The notes under the pieces are model-generated. The model worked only from the letters and a program-made list of their open reading frames with translations. It was not told the DNA's origin and made no database searches. Shown one piece after another: positions 53,476 to 61,623 of a stretch of 64,000 nucleotides of DNA. The stretch's first letter is position 1, and each line of letters starts with the position of its first letter. The stretch comes from Chloroflexota bacterium. GTDB lineage: Bacteria; Chloroflexota; UBA11872; VXOZ01. The translations under genes were made by a program, and so were the position numbers. Location: positions 825,830-889,829 of the forward strand of contig CATQHC010000002.1 in the NCBI GenBank assembly GCA_958295775.1. Reading direction: 5' to 3'.

Positions 53476-55434
53476 GTGAACGCCCTCAACATCAGCAGCT
53501 TCATATGGGGCATAGCCGACGACGTGCTCCGCGATGTCTACGTGCGCGGCAAGTACCGCGACGTCATTTTACCCATGACCGTAATCCGCAGACTGGACGC
53601 CGTGCTGGAGCCCACCAAGGATGACGTACTGCGCATGAAAGAGCGCTTGGACGAATCAGGCATCACCAATCAAGACCCCGCGCTCTGCCAGGCCTCCGGC
53701 GAAGCCTTCTATAACACCTCGCAGTTCCGGCTCCGCGACCTCACCGCGGCCGGCCGCCAGCAACAGCTCCGCAGCGACTTCGAAAACTATCTGGACGGCT
53801 TCTCGCCCAACGTCCAGGAGATTCTCGACAAGTTCAAGTTTCGCAACCAGATACCCACGCTCGTTGATGCGGATGCGCTCGGCTATCTCATTGAAAAGTT
53901 TCTCGATCCGTCGATAAACCTGAGCCCGCGGCCCGTCCCGCATAGCGATGGCGCCGTGCGCCTGGCGGGCCTGGATAACCACAGCATGGGCACGGTGTTC
54001 GAAGAACTCATCCGCCGCTTCAATGAAGAGAACAACGAAGAGGCCGGGGAGCACTTCACGCCCCGGGACGTGGTGCAACTCATGGCGCGCCTCGTCTTCC
54101 AGCCCGTCGCCGACCAGATTCAGTCCAGCACGTATCTGGTCTATGACGGCGCGTGCGGCACCGGCGGCATGCTCACCGTAGCGGAAGAAACGCTGCAAGA
54201 ACTGGCCGACGGTCAGGATAAGGAACTCCAGATTCGTCTGTACGGACAAGACGTCAATGCCGAGACTTATGCCATCTGCAAGGCCGACATGCTGCTCAAG
54301 GGCGAGGGCGAAGAAGCAGACAACATCAGGTTTGGCACTACGCTCGCAGCCGACGCCTATCCCTCACTAAACTTCGACTTCATGCTGTCCAATCCGCCGT
54401 ACGGCAAGAGTTGGAAGGGCGATCTGGAACGCATGGGCGGCAAGAAGGACCTCATCGATCAGCGCTTCATCGTGGAGCACGACGGCGATCCGGACTACTC
54501 CCTCGTCACCCGCTCCAGCGACGGCCAGATGATGTTTCTCGCCAACCTGCTAAGTAAGATGAAGCAGGACACGCCGCTCGGCAGCCGTATCGCCGAGGTG
54601 CACAACGGCAGTTCCCTCTTCACCGGCGACGCCGGCCAGGGCGAGAGCAACATCCGCCGCTGGATCATCGAGAATGACTGGCTGGAAGCCATCGTCGCCC
54701 TGCCGCTCAACATGTTCTACAACACCGGCATCGCCACGTACATCTGGGTGTTGAGCAACCGCAAGCCGGCGCAGCGCCAAGGCAAAGTGCAGCTCATCGA
54801 CGCCACCCAATGGTTCCAACCCCTGCGCAAGAACCTGGGCAGCAAGAATTGCGAGCTTGGTGACGCGGACATACAACGCATCTGCGACGTCTTCCAGAAG
54901 TTTGAAGAGACCGAGCAGTCCAAGATCTTCGCCAATAAGGCGTTCGGCTATTGGAAAGTGACCGTGGAACGGCCGCTGCGGCTGGCGGGCATTGACCCCG
55001 GACGGGCCTATTCGGCCAAAGAGGTCAAGGAGTTGAAAGAGACGCGGGAACGCTCGGAGGACGCGCCGCCGGTCATAAAGAAAGTGCACAAGCGCGGGAC
55101 GGATCCCGACCCCTTGCGCGGCCTCTTTGCCGCCACTGTGCAGGGCAAACCGGCTGTAGTCGAGTACGAGCCGGACCCGGACTTGCGGGATACCGAGCAA
55201 ATTCCGCTGCTGGAAGACGGCGGTATCACAGCCTTCCTCCAACGCGAGGTACTCCCCTACGCCCCGGACGCCTGGTACGTGGCGTCAAGCGTCAAAATCG
55301 GCTACGAGATCAGCTTCACCCGCTACTTCTACAAGCCAAAGCCGCTGCGGCCGTTGGAGGAAATCCGGGCTGACATACTGGCATTAGAGAAAGAAACGGA
55401 CGGGTTGCTCGACGAAATCATGAGTACGTCTTAG
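53476..55434 (+). CDS. hsdM: Type I restriction-modification system, methyltransferase subunit HsdM
   Basis: 652 residues from a GTG at 53476 with AGGAG six bases upstream (a TTG at 53458 is also open). The HsdM N-terminal helical domain is followed by the N6-adenine methyltransferase core: GEHFTPRDVVQLMA (residues 191-204), SAM motif I DGACGTGGML (224-233) and catalytic NPPY (306-309). With HsdS it methylates adenine in a bipartite target; with HsdR it cuts unmodified DNA. The last 25 codons (PLEEIRADILALEKETDGLL) recur as three vestigial copies downstream. Cargo genes separate it from hsdS by 4.8 kb. Confidence 0.95.
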   Translation: MNALNISSFIWGIADDVLRDVYVRGKYRDVILPMTVIRRLDAVLEPTKDDVLRMKERLDESGITNQDPALCQASGEAFYNTSQFRLRDLTAAGRQQQLRSDFENYLDGFSPNVQEILDKFKFRNQIPTLVDADALGYLIEKFLDPSINLSPRPVPHSDGAVRLAGLDNHSMGTVFEELIRRFNEENNEEAGEHFTPRDVVQLMARLVFQPVADQIQSSTYLVYDGACGTGGMLTVAEETLQELADGQDKELQIRLYGQDVNAETYAICKADMLLKGEGEEADNIRFGTTLAADAYPSLNFDFMLSNPPYGKSWKGDLERMGGKKDLIDQRFIVEHDGDPDYSLVTRSSDGQMMFLANLLSKMKQDTPLGSRIAEVHNGSSLFTGDAGQGESNIRRWIIENDWLEAIVALPLNMFYNTGIATYIWVLSNRKPAQRQGKVQLIDATQWFQPLRKNLGSKNCELGDADIQRICDVFQKFEETEQSKIFANKAFGYWKVTVERPLRLAGIDPGRAYSAKEVKELKETRERSEDAPPVIKKVHKRGTDPDPLRGLFAATVQGKPAVVEYEPDPDLRDTEQIPLLEDGGITAFLQREVLPYAPDAWYVASSVKIGYEISFTRYFYKPKPLRPLEEIRADILALEKETDGLLDEIMSTS

Positions 55435-55609
55435 CGGCAGTGGGGTAGTCCTGTAGGTAAGGTCTAAAAATGAGCGAGCGGAATCTAGACCCGGATTCTT
55501 CTGCGGTGCAGACTCACCTGCAAATCATGCAGGGGGTAATCCAGCGGATGGCCGAGAACAGCCGCTCGTGCAAAGTCTGGTGCGTGACACTCGTATCCGC
55601 CACTTTGGT
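55358..55609 (+). repeat. Direct repeat, copy 1 (hsdM 3' end plus start of membrane-protein gene)
   Basis: About 250 bp nearly identical to 57535-57786 at a constant offset of 2177 bp; I count about four mismatches. It covers the last hsdM codons, the intergenic sequence and the first 47 codons of the membrane-protein gene. The two copies then diverge abruptly. Confidence 0.9.
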
Positions 55610-55907
55610 GTTGATAGCGCAGACCGGGCAGCCGCAAAACGTGTTGATCGCGCTGGTTCCCGCAGTTCTTCTCCTGATTCTCGATACATACTACCTGGCC
55701 TTAGAGCGCGGCTACCGCGGTACCTACGCCGCGTTCGTTCAGAAGCTGCACAGCAGCGAACCGTGCATAGACAACCTTTACGTCGTCAGTCCAAAAGGGG
55801 CGGTCCCCAAGCTGTTTGTGCAGAGCCTGACGTCGCTCTCAATCTGGCTCTTCTACCCTATGGTCGGAGCTATGGTGCTCCTTGCTTGGTGGATCATAGT
55901 TTCCTGA
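55470..55907 (+). CDS. Three-helix membrane protein, TIR-cassette copy 1 (putative effector)
   Basis: 145 residues. A cytoplasmic N-terminal helix (QTHLQIMQGVIQRMAENS) leads into hydrophobic segments at about 36-52, 57-74 and 121-143, with LDTYYLALERGYR between the second and third. I recognise no named family, though similar small proteins beside TIR-like genes occur widely. Its first 47 residues are identical to those of the second copy at 57647, while the rest diverges but keeps the helix layout. It is 20 bp upstream of the TIR-like gene. As a paired membrane protein it could be an effector that damages the membrane when the TIR protein senses infection. This is inference. Confidence 0.75.
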   Translation: MSERNLDPDSSAVQTHLQIMQGVIQRMAENSRSCKVWCVTLVSATLVLIAQTGQPQNVLIALVPAVLLLILDTYYLALERGYRGTYAAFVQKLHSSEPCIDNLYVVSPKGAVPKLFVQSLTSLSIWLFYPMVGAMVLLAWWIIVS

Positions 55908-55927
55908 CGCCGCAAAGAGTAGATTCC

Positions 55928-56503
55928 ATGGCTCGCACTCCCAAGCACAAGGTGTTCATCAGCTACTATCACGAGGACGATCAGGAGTATAAGGACCGGC
56001 TCGTTCAGGCGTTGGAGAGCAAATTCGTCGATAAATCTGTAAGCCAGGGAGACATTCACGATGAGGGTCTCCACCTGGACGAAATCCGCCGCAGGATACG
56101 AGACGACCACATCGCAGATGCTACCGTCACTATAGTTTTGATTGGCCGATGCACCTGGCAGCGCAAACACGTGGATTGGGAAATATCAGCCAGCATTATC
56201 GCTAGGAAAAACAATCAGAGATGCGGACTGCTGGGGCTTCTATTGCCAAGTCATCCTGATTACCAGGAAAGGCCGGAAGTGCGCAACCCTCGGCACATCC
56301 CTCCGAGGTTGGCGCTCAACATCAATGGGCCAGACCCCTTTGCAGTCATCTATGACTGGCCCAAGCAGAAACTTTCCAAGAAAGTCCTGCCAAAGATTCA
56401 TAAGGCGTTTCTGAGGAGGAACAAGACGCCTTGGCCAGATGACGGCCTCGACCTATTCGCTGATAATCGCAGTGGAGATTGCTGGAAGGGCTGGCAGAAC
56501 TAG
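55928..56503 (+). CDS. TIR-like (DUF1863/ThsB-type) protein, cassette copy 1
   Basis: 191 residues. KVFISYYHEDDQEYKDRLVQ is the first strand and helix of the DUF1863/TIR-like fold seen in Thoeris ThsB. ATVTIVLIGRCTWQRKHVDW leads to Glu85, in the position expected of the TIR catalytic Glu. GLLGLLLPSHPDY and NPRHIPPRLALNINGPDPFA follow, all shared with copy 2. In ThsB such domains make a cyclic ADP-ribose-type signal on phage infection. Here the partner is a small membrane protein rather than ThsA. The start is the ATG at 55928. A relic of the hsdM 3' end begins 25 bp after its stop. Confidence 0.85.
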   Translation: MARTPKHKVFISYYHEDDQEYKDRLVQALESKFVDKSVSQGDIHDEGLHLDEIRRRIRDDHIADATVTIVLIGRCTWQRKHVDWEISASIIARKNNQRCGLLGLLLPSHPDYQERPEVRNPRHIPPRLALNINGPDPFAVIYDWPKQKLSKKVLPKIHKAFLRRNKTPWPDDGLDLFADNRSGDCWKGWQN

Positions 56504-56528
56504 GGCAAAGGCAAATCGACGTGATGAC

Positions 56529-56602
56529 CGCTGGAGGAGATTCGCGCTGATATACTGGCATTGGAAAGAAAGACGGGAGGGTTGTTGACTGAGATTCTTG
56601 GG
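56529..56602 (+). pseudogene. Vestigial hsdM 3' end, relic 1
   Basis: One frame encodes LEEIRADILALERKTGGLLT, matching the true hsdM tail EEIRADILALEKETDGLLDE. There is no start, and the frame runs on into the RAYT region. Confidence 0.85.
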
Positions 56603-56610
56603 TACGAAGA

Positions 56611-57228
56611 ATGTGTGAAAGTGTGCGCCTCAGTCCTGCGTCTGAACCCGCCAACGCCGCTTGCGGGGAAGGCGCGCCGGAGCGGCGCCGTCGGTCAATC
56701 CGACTGCGCGGTTTCGACTACGCCCAGGCGGGAGCTTATTTCATCACCATTTGTACGCGGCACAGCGCGTGTGTACTTGGCGAAGTAATAGCGGGAAAAG
56801 TGCGCCTAAGTGAGGCCGGACGGGTTGTGCAAACTGCGTGGGAGGGACTGCCGAGCCACTATCCCCACGTACAGTTAGACGCCTGGACAGTTATGCCCAA
56901 TCACGTCCACGGCATTGTGATATTGACGGCCGACCCCGTAGGGGCAGGTTTGAAACCTGCCCCTACCATCCCTGACGCGCCTGCCCCTGCAAGCGCCAAA
57001 CGAAACCGCCACGGCCTGCCAGAAATTGTCAGGGCGTTCAAGACGTTCTCTGCTAGGCGTATAAACGCCGCCCGCGGTACGCAGGGGACAGCCTTCTGGC
57101 AACGCAACTACTACGAACACGTCATTCGGAATGAGGCGGCCCTAGACCGCATCCGCCAATACATCGTAGACAACCCGGCTCGGTGGCACGAAGACCCTGA
57201 GAACCCAAACGTCAACGGACACACATAA
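56611..57228 (+). CDS. REP-associated tyrosine transposase (RAYT, Y1/IS200-like)
   Basis: 205 residues. RRRSIRLRGFDYAQAGAYFI marks the conserved N-terminal RAYT core, HVH at 98-100 in MPNHVHGIV the HUH metal site, and FWQRNYYEHVIRNE (Tyr167/168) the catalytic Tyr region. The first 25 residues are unlike the family, so the true start may lie downstream of the hsdM relic that precedes it. RAYTs are single-copy Y1 nucleases that process REP palindromes. A REP-like palindrome lies inside this gene (56938-56966) and is translated as VGAGLKPAPT; a second copy follows the gene. Confidence 0.88.
   Translation: MCESVRLSPASEPANAACGEGAPERRRRSIRLRGFDYAQAGAYFITICTRHSACVLGEVIAGKVRLSEAGRVVQTAWEGLPSHYPHVQLDAWTVMPNHVHGIVILTADPVGAGLKPAPTIPDAPAPASAKRNRHGLPEIVRAFKTFSARRINAARGTQGTAFWQRNYYEHVIRNEAALDRIRQYIVDNPARWHEDPENPNVNGHT
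56938..56966. repeat. REP palindrome inside the RAYT gene
   Basis: GTAGGGGCAGGTTT (56938-56951) and AAACCTGCCCCTAC (56953-56966) are perfectly complementary around a single G. It is in frame and translated. Confidence 0.88.
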
Positions 57229-57261
57229 CGAACCATGTACCTCCTTCCTGCACCGACACCG

Positions 57262-57286
57262 GTAGGGGCAGGTTTGAAACCTGCCC
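57262..57286. repeat. REP palindrome downstream of the RAYT gene
   Basis: A second copy of the palindrome: the left arm of 14 bases is identical, and the right arm is retained for 10 bases before diverging. Confidence 0.85.
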
Positions 57287-57374
57287 AATGCGTCAACCGC
57301 ATTCTACTGACCACACGTAGAATCGAGCTGATGTCACCTCCAATTCACACACAATCGCAAGTAGGTAACGTGCC

Positions 57375-57476
57375 GTGGTCAAGAACTTAACCCCATTTCC
57401 CACCTACATGCCCTCCGGCGTCTCCTGGATTGGGGACTGCAAGAAGCCTGGCACGTGTGGCAAACGTATCTGTTAG
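57375..57476 (+). pseudogene. Vestigial hsdS 5' end
   Basis: From a GTG at 57375 the frame reads VKNLTPFPTYMPSGVSWIGD, then loses similarity and stops at a TAG (57474-57476). The real hsdS start has HLYPALKPSGVLWLGDVPEH at the same position. It abuts the next hsdM relic. Confidence 0.75.
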
Positions 57477-57483
57477 CTAAGAA

Positions 57484-57611
57484 GTCAGCTTCACCCGCTA
57501 CTTCCCTACAAGCCTCAACCCCTGCGGCCATTAGAGGAAATCCGGGCTGATATACTGGCATTAGAGAAAGAAACGGACGGGTTGCTCGACGAAATCATGA
57601 GTACGTCTTAG
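57484..57611 (+). pseudogene. Vestigial hsdM 3' end, relic 2
   Basis: It matches the last 128 bases of hsdM, with a small frameshifting difference near 57506 and near-identity from 57535 to the stop. It forms the first part of the long direct repeat. Confidence 0.88.
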
Positions 57612-57786
57612 CGGCAGTGGGGTAGTCCTGTAGGTAAGGTCTAAAAATGAGCGAGCGGAATCTAGACCCGGATTCTTCTGCGGTGCAGACTCACCTGCAA
57701 ATCATGCAGGGGGTAATCCAGCGGATGGCCGAGAACAGCCGCTCGTGCAAAGTCTGGTGCGTGACGCTGGTATCCGCCACATTGGT
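57535..57786 (+). repeat. Direct repeat, copy 2
   Basis: Counterpart of 55358-55609; see that entry for extent and identity. Confidence 0.9.
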
Positions 57787-58102
57787 CTTGGTGACGAGAA
57801 CTGAAAGTCCGCAACATGCCTTGATTGCTCTGGCTCCCACGCTGCTCTTTTTTGTTCTTGACGCCTACTATCTAGCCTTAGAGCGGTCCTTCATCAAGTC
57901 ATACGACACGTTCGTGGCTAGCTTGCACGAGGGCAGCTTGGCTTCAGCGTCCGTCTACGCGGTCAAGCCAACCGGTATGGGGTGGAAAGCAGTCGCTTGG
58001 TGCTTCCGATCATTTTCAACATTGCCCTTCTACTCTCTCTTGACCATAACAATTCTGCTTGCCTGGTTGGTGGTTTTGCCGTCAAGCACAGCCGGAGGAT
58101 AA
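57647..58102 (+). CDS. Three-helix membrane protein, TIR-cassette copy 2 (putative effector)
   Basis: 151 residues. The first 47 residues are identical to the copy at 55470; the remainder keeps the layout (hydrophobic segments at about 36-52, 57-75 and 122-146, with LDAYYLALERSFIKSYDTF) but has diverged. The second TIR-like gene begins eight bp downstream. The abrupt identity boundary indicates recombination or gene conversion at the 5' end. Function is as proposed for copy 1. Confidence 0.75.
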   Translation: MSERNLDPDSSAVQTHLQIMQGVIQRMAENSRSCKVWCVTLVSATLVLVTRTESPQHALIALAPTLLFFVLDAYYLALERSFIKSYDTFVASLHEGSLASASVYAVKPTGMGWKAVAWCFRSFSTLPFYSLLTITILLAWLVVLPSSTAGG

Positions 58103-58110
58103 GACGAGAC

Positions 58111-58680
58111 GTGGCGAGCCAAAAGATACCGAGGCACAGGGTCTTCATTAGCTATCATGATGAGGATCGAGATTGGAAGGACAAGTTTTCTCGGCAGATG
58201 GGCGAGCACATCATCGACAGATCGGTCAAGGTTGGAAACATCGACGATACCAATATCAAAACGGAAACCATACGACAGAAGATACGGGACAGTTTCCTCA
58301 GAGACTCAAGTGTGACAGTCGTGCTGATAGGCCCGTGCACGTGGCGGCGAATGCACGTGGATTGGGAATTAGGTTCCAGCTTGAGAGACACAAAGAGAAA
58401 CCCAAGGAGCGGTTTACTGGGCATTCTGCTTCCTAATCATCCTGACTATAACAAGGAAAGGCACAACCCCCGGCTAATGCCGCCCAGACTGGCAGATAAC
58501 TTGGAAGGAGAAGACTCCTATGCGGTCATTTACAAATGGCCCACCAGTTGGGCGCCCGTCCGGATAAAGGGGTGGATTCATCAGGCCTTCACGAGAAGGA
58601 ATGGCATTCCTCCCAATAACAGCAGGCCGCAATTTGTGCGCAACAGACGACGTAAATGCTCAGAGGGGTGGAAGAGCTAG
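58111..58680 (+). CDS. TIR-like (DUF1863/ThsB-type) protein, cassette copy 2
   Basis: 189 residues from a GTG at 58111, with GGAGG about 12 bases upstream. It shares with copy 1 HRVFISYHDEDRDWKDKFSR, SSVTVVLIGPCTWRRMHVDW then Glu86, GLLGILLPNHPDY and NPRLMPPRLADNLEGEDSYA, but differs widely elsewhere, so the two cassettes are old paralogues or independent acquisitions. Base composition is more A/T-rich than in the hsd genes. It probably senses a different trigger from copy 1. Another hsdM relic follows directly. Confidence 0.85.
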   Translation: MASQKIPRHRVFISYHDEDRDWKDKFSRQMGEHIIDRSVKVGNIDDTNIKTETIRQKIRDSFLRDSSVTVVLIGPCTWRRMHVDWELGSSLRDTKRNPRSGLLGILLPNHPDYNKERHNPRLMPPRLADNLEGEDSYAVIYKWPTSWAPVRIKGWIHQAFTRRNGIPPNNSRPQFVRNRRRKCSEGWKS

Positions 58681-58772
58681 TTAGGATTTGTGCGCGCCGA
58701 CATCTAGGCGCTGGAGCGGGAGACGGAGGGGCTATTAGCAGAGACAATCACTCAGCTAACTGTGGGGAACAG
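58681..58772 (+). pseudogene. Vestigial hsdM 3' end, relic 3
   Basis: One frame reads LGFVRADI, a stop, then ALERETEGLLAETI, matching LEEIRADILALEKETDGLLDEI. It lies immediately before the HEPN-like gene. Confidence 0.75.
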
Positions 58773-58774
58773 AA

Positions 58775-60202
58775 ATGGTTAATCTTGAGCAGTTGAACCT
58801 TACGGAGGTACAAAACGTCGTCAACTGCTACCGGAATCTGCTCTACCATCGTACGGTGATTCTTGAAGGCATACGCAAGGTGGCGTTCCGTAACATGGCT
58901 CACCTATCGGAAGCCATGGCCTATTGTGAGTCAACGGGCGATACTGTCCGCGATCACGAGTGGATTGAACGTATCCAACAGAAGATGCTTATTGATCAGG
59001 GATTGGAAGATAACGAGCTCAACAGAATACTTATTGGATGGGCAACATACTATCCACTTCAGGTATATCTGGCGTTGCTTTACGCGGAGGTCGAGTTTTA
59101 TCAAAAGTTCTGCAACAAATCGGATGTTCTCGCCGATGGCGTATTATCTGAATACCTCAGTACCAAGACTGAATTCATCTCGAAGCTATCGAAGTTCCGT
59201 GACTTCTACCTGCATCCAGCCAAAGACAACGCCCCCGCAGAACTCGACCTCTTGAGTGTAGAAGGTTCCTACAATCATGCTCCAGAGCTTCAGAGGCATT
59301 TGGACGAATACCTGGACCGCATACGGATGAAGATACAGGGCAGCTTGAATAGCATTCTCATTGGCTTGCCAGAAATTCAGAGGCTGTATTGCATTCTCCA
59401 ATTCCTCATCACCAACCTTAGGAGAATGGATGATTTTGGTGATTTGGAAGGCATGAGACATACGGCCAGACAGTTGCGAGAACTCTCTCAACGACTAGAG
59501 GAGATTGCAGCGAGCCCGCAGGCGTGCTCAGCAAAGCCCAGACAAATACGAGCGGGCCTCATTCTTGCGGAACTGATGTACGAAGTAAGCCCTTCTGCTC
59601 CGGAACAGCAGTTCATGAACTTGGGCGCAAAACAAACACCAATGACTACCCTTATGTTGTCACCACTGGTGTCTGGACAAGCTCCAGATTCCTATGGAGA
59701 TTCCAGAACCGCATTTCATGCCACCGAGAACATTGGGGAGCTTAGGCGCATAATTATCACAGCCTCTGTACTGATTAATGAGTCGTTAACGGTTCAAGGG
59801 AAACATTCCCTAGAGCAACTCCTTGAATACGGGAAGTCAATGTCTGAGGAAGAACTCGAAAACTTTCACTGGAACGAAGTTTCTTCGCAAGGACTTCAGC
59901 AGGCCAGGGAGATAGCGTCCCTAAGCCGGGTCAGCACAGCATTACTCTATGAACCATTACGCCTATACGGTGAAGTCAATTCAGGTACCCATACGGCATC
60001 TCGACCAACACTCGATAAACTAGTGACGCCAACTAAACTAAAGAATCTGAGAATATATCGCAATTCTGTGTTCCATGTTCTCGACCCAAGCCAACACCCG
60101 GACGAGGTAGATTTGGTGATCATAGACCCTGATTTCCGTGTTGAAATCCCCAGGCTTTTTAGTGACCTTGCAGCGTTTTGGGGTCTAGGAAAGCAAGAAT
60201 GA
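58775..60202 (+). CDS. Hypothetical protein with HEPN-like RX4H motifs, inside the hsd operon
   Basis: 475 residues, mostly helical, with no family I recognise. It holds R142-DFYL-H147 in KFRDFYLHPAKDN and R429-NSVF-H434 in LRIYRNSVFHVLD, both fitting the RX4-6H motif of HEPN ribonucleases; a third instance (R20-H25) is probably incidental. HEPN proteins often act as RNA-cutting toxins in defence. The stop overlaps the hsdS start (ATGA), so it is translated with the restriction genes, a position where anticodon-nuclease guards such as PrrC occur in other type I systems. Its base composition is more A/T-rich than hsdM. The nuclease role is inference. Confidence 0.7.
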   Translation: MVNLEQLNLTEVQNVVNCYRNLLYHRTVILEGIRKVAFRNMAHLSEAMAYCESTGDTVRDHEWIERIQQKMLIDQGLEDNELNRILIGWATYYPLQVYLALLYAEVEFYQKFCNKSDVLADGVLSEYLSTKTEFISKLSKFRDFYLHPAKDNAPAELDLLSVEGSYNHAPELQRHLDEYLDRIRMKIQGSLNSILIGLPEIQRLYCILQFLITNLRRMDDFGDLEGMRHTARQLRELSQRLEEIAASPQACSAKPRQIRAGLILAELMYEVSPSAPEQQFMNLGAKQTPMTTLMLSPLVSGQAPDSYGDSRTAFHATENIGELRRIIITASVLINESLTVQGKHSLEQLLEYGKSMSEEELENFHWNEVSSQGLQQAREIASLSRVSTALLYEPLRLYGEVNSGTHTASRPTLDKLVTPTKLKNLRIYRNSVFHVLDPSQHPDEVDLVIIDPDFRVEIPRLFSDLAAFWGLGKQE

Positions 60203-61596
60203 AAGTCACAACCGACAGTCGCCACCTCTACCCCGCCCTCAAGCCCTCCGGCGTCCTATGGCTCGGTGACGTGCCTGAGCATTGGGAGGTAGTCCAACTT
60301 GGAAGGATAGGCATCTTCTCCAAAGGCTCAGGTGGAACGAAGGATGACGAGGTCCCCGACGGAATACCTTGTGTCCGGTATGGAGACCTCTACACAACTC
60401 ACAAGTCCTTCATAAGCCAGACACGGAGTTACGTTTCGTCAGCGAAGGCCAGCGCTTATACGCCAATCGATAGGGGTGACGTTCTCTTCCCTACGTCAGG
60501 AGAGACGATAGAGGAGATTGGCAAGTCCGCAGTGAACTTGATGAATACTCAAGTCCTCTGCGGTGGAGACTTGATCATATTCCGACCAACGATTCCAATC
60601 GAACCCAAGTTTGCGGGCTACGCGCTGGACTGCCCTGCCGCTCAGACTCAGAAATCCTTGATGGGGCGGGGAATCACCATCATGCACATCTACAGTAGCC
60701 AACTCAAATATCTGTGGTTGCCTCTCCCACCTCTCGCTGAGCAGGTCGCTATTGCGCGGTATTTGGATTATGTGGATCGGCGGGTGCGGCGGTATGTTGT
60801 GGCAAAGCGGAAACTGATTGCGTTGCTGGAGGAGGAGCGGCAGGCGGTCATCCACCAAGCTGTGACCCGGGGCCTGGACCCCAACGTCCCCCTCAAACCC
60901 TCCGGCGTCGACTGGCTCGGCGACATCCCGGCACACTGGGAATTAAGAAGGCTGCGATCACTTGCTGAAATCGGTACCGGAGAACGGGATACGATAGATC
61001 GAAAATCTACGGGAAAATATCCTTTCTTTGTTCGTTCCCAGACCGCCGAGAGAATCGATTCTTGGTCATTCGATGGAGAGGCTGTATTGACTGCAGGTGA
61101 TGGCGTTGGTGTAGGAAGAGTGTTTCATTACATAAACGGCAAATTCGATTACCATCAACGTGTCTATAGGTTCAGCGGCTTCAGGGACATACTTGGAGAG
61201 TTTTTCTTTCACTATTTTAGGTCAACACTTCGCCATGAGGTGTTACAAGGCACAGCTAAGTCAACCGTGGACTCTTTGCGACTTCCAATGTTACAGAACT
61301 TTATCGTAGTCATTCCCCCCAAGAGTGAGCAGTCAGCCATCGTTGCACATCTGAAAAGTATGACATCAACCATTCAGACCATTTCGGCCCGAGCACAGCG
61401 GCAGATCGAACTGCTGGAGGAGTACCGCACGCGGTTGATTGCGGACGTGGTGACCGGCAAGCTGGACGTGCGCGCGGCGGCGGCGGAGCTGGCGGAAGAG
61501 GCGGATGAGGAAGAGCCGGTAGACGGAAACGGACTGATGACGGACAATGAGGCTATGAACTACGACTTCCATGGCGTCAGCCAGTCGGAAGAGTAG
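60199..61596 (+). CDS. hsdS: Type I restriction-modification system, specificity subunit HsdS
   Basis: 465 residues from the ATG at 60199, overlapping the upstream stop by four bases. It has two target-recognition halves, each opening with a repeated motif (LKPSGVLWLGDVPEHWEV and LKPSGVDWLGDIPAHWEL, about 225 residues apart). They end in coiled-coil spacers (RYLDYVDRRVRRYVVAKRKL and RAQRQIELLEEYRTRLIADV). The first recognition domain is more A/T-rich, as is common for exchanged domains. It sets the DNA sequence recognised by HsdM and HsdR. The C-terminus has an acidic extension. Confidence 0.94.
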   Translation: MKVTTDSRHLYPALKPSGVLWLGDVPEHWEVVQLGRIGIFSKGSGGTKDDEVPDGIPCVRYGDLYTTHKSFISQTRSYVSSAKASAYTPIDRGDVLFPTSGETIEEIGKSAVNLMNTQVLCGGDLIIFRPTIPIEPKFAGYALDCPAAQTQKSLMGRGITIMHIYSSQLKYLWLPLPPLAEQVAIARYLDYVDRRVRRYVVAKRKLIALLEEERQAVIHQAVTRGLDPNVPLKPSGVDWLGDIPAHWELRRLRSLAEIGTGERDTIDRKSTGKYPFFVRSQTAERIDSWSFDGEAVLTAGDGVGVGRVFHYINGKFDYHQRVYRFSGFRDILGEFFFHYFRSTLRHEVLQGTAKSTVDSLRLPMLQNFIVVIPPKSEQSAIVAHLKSMTSTIQTISARAQRQIELLEEYRTRLIADVVTGKLDVRAAAAELAEEADEEEPVDGNGLMTDNEAMNYDFHGVSQSEE

Positions 61597-61623
61597 CTGG
61601 CAATGGAAACGGAGGTGACCGCT

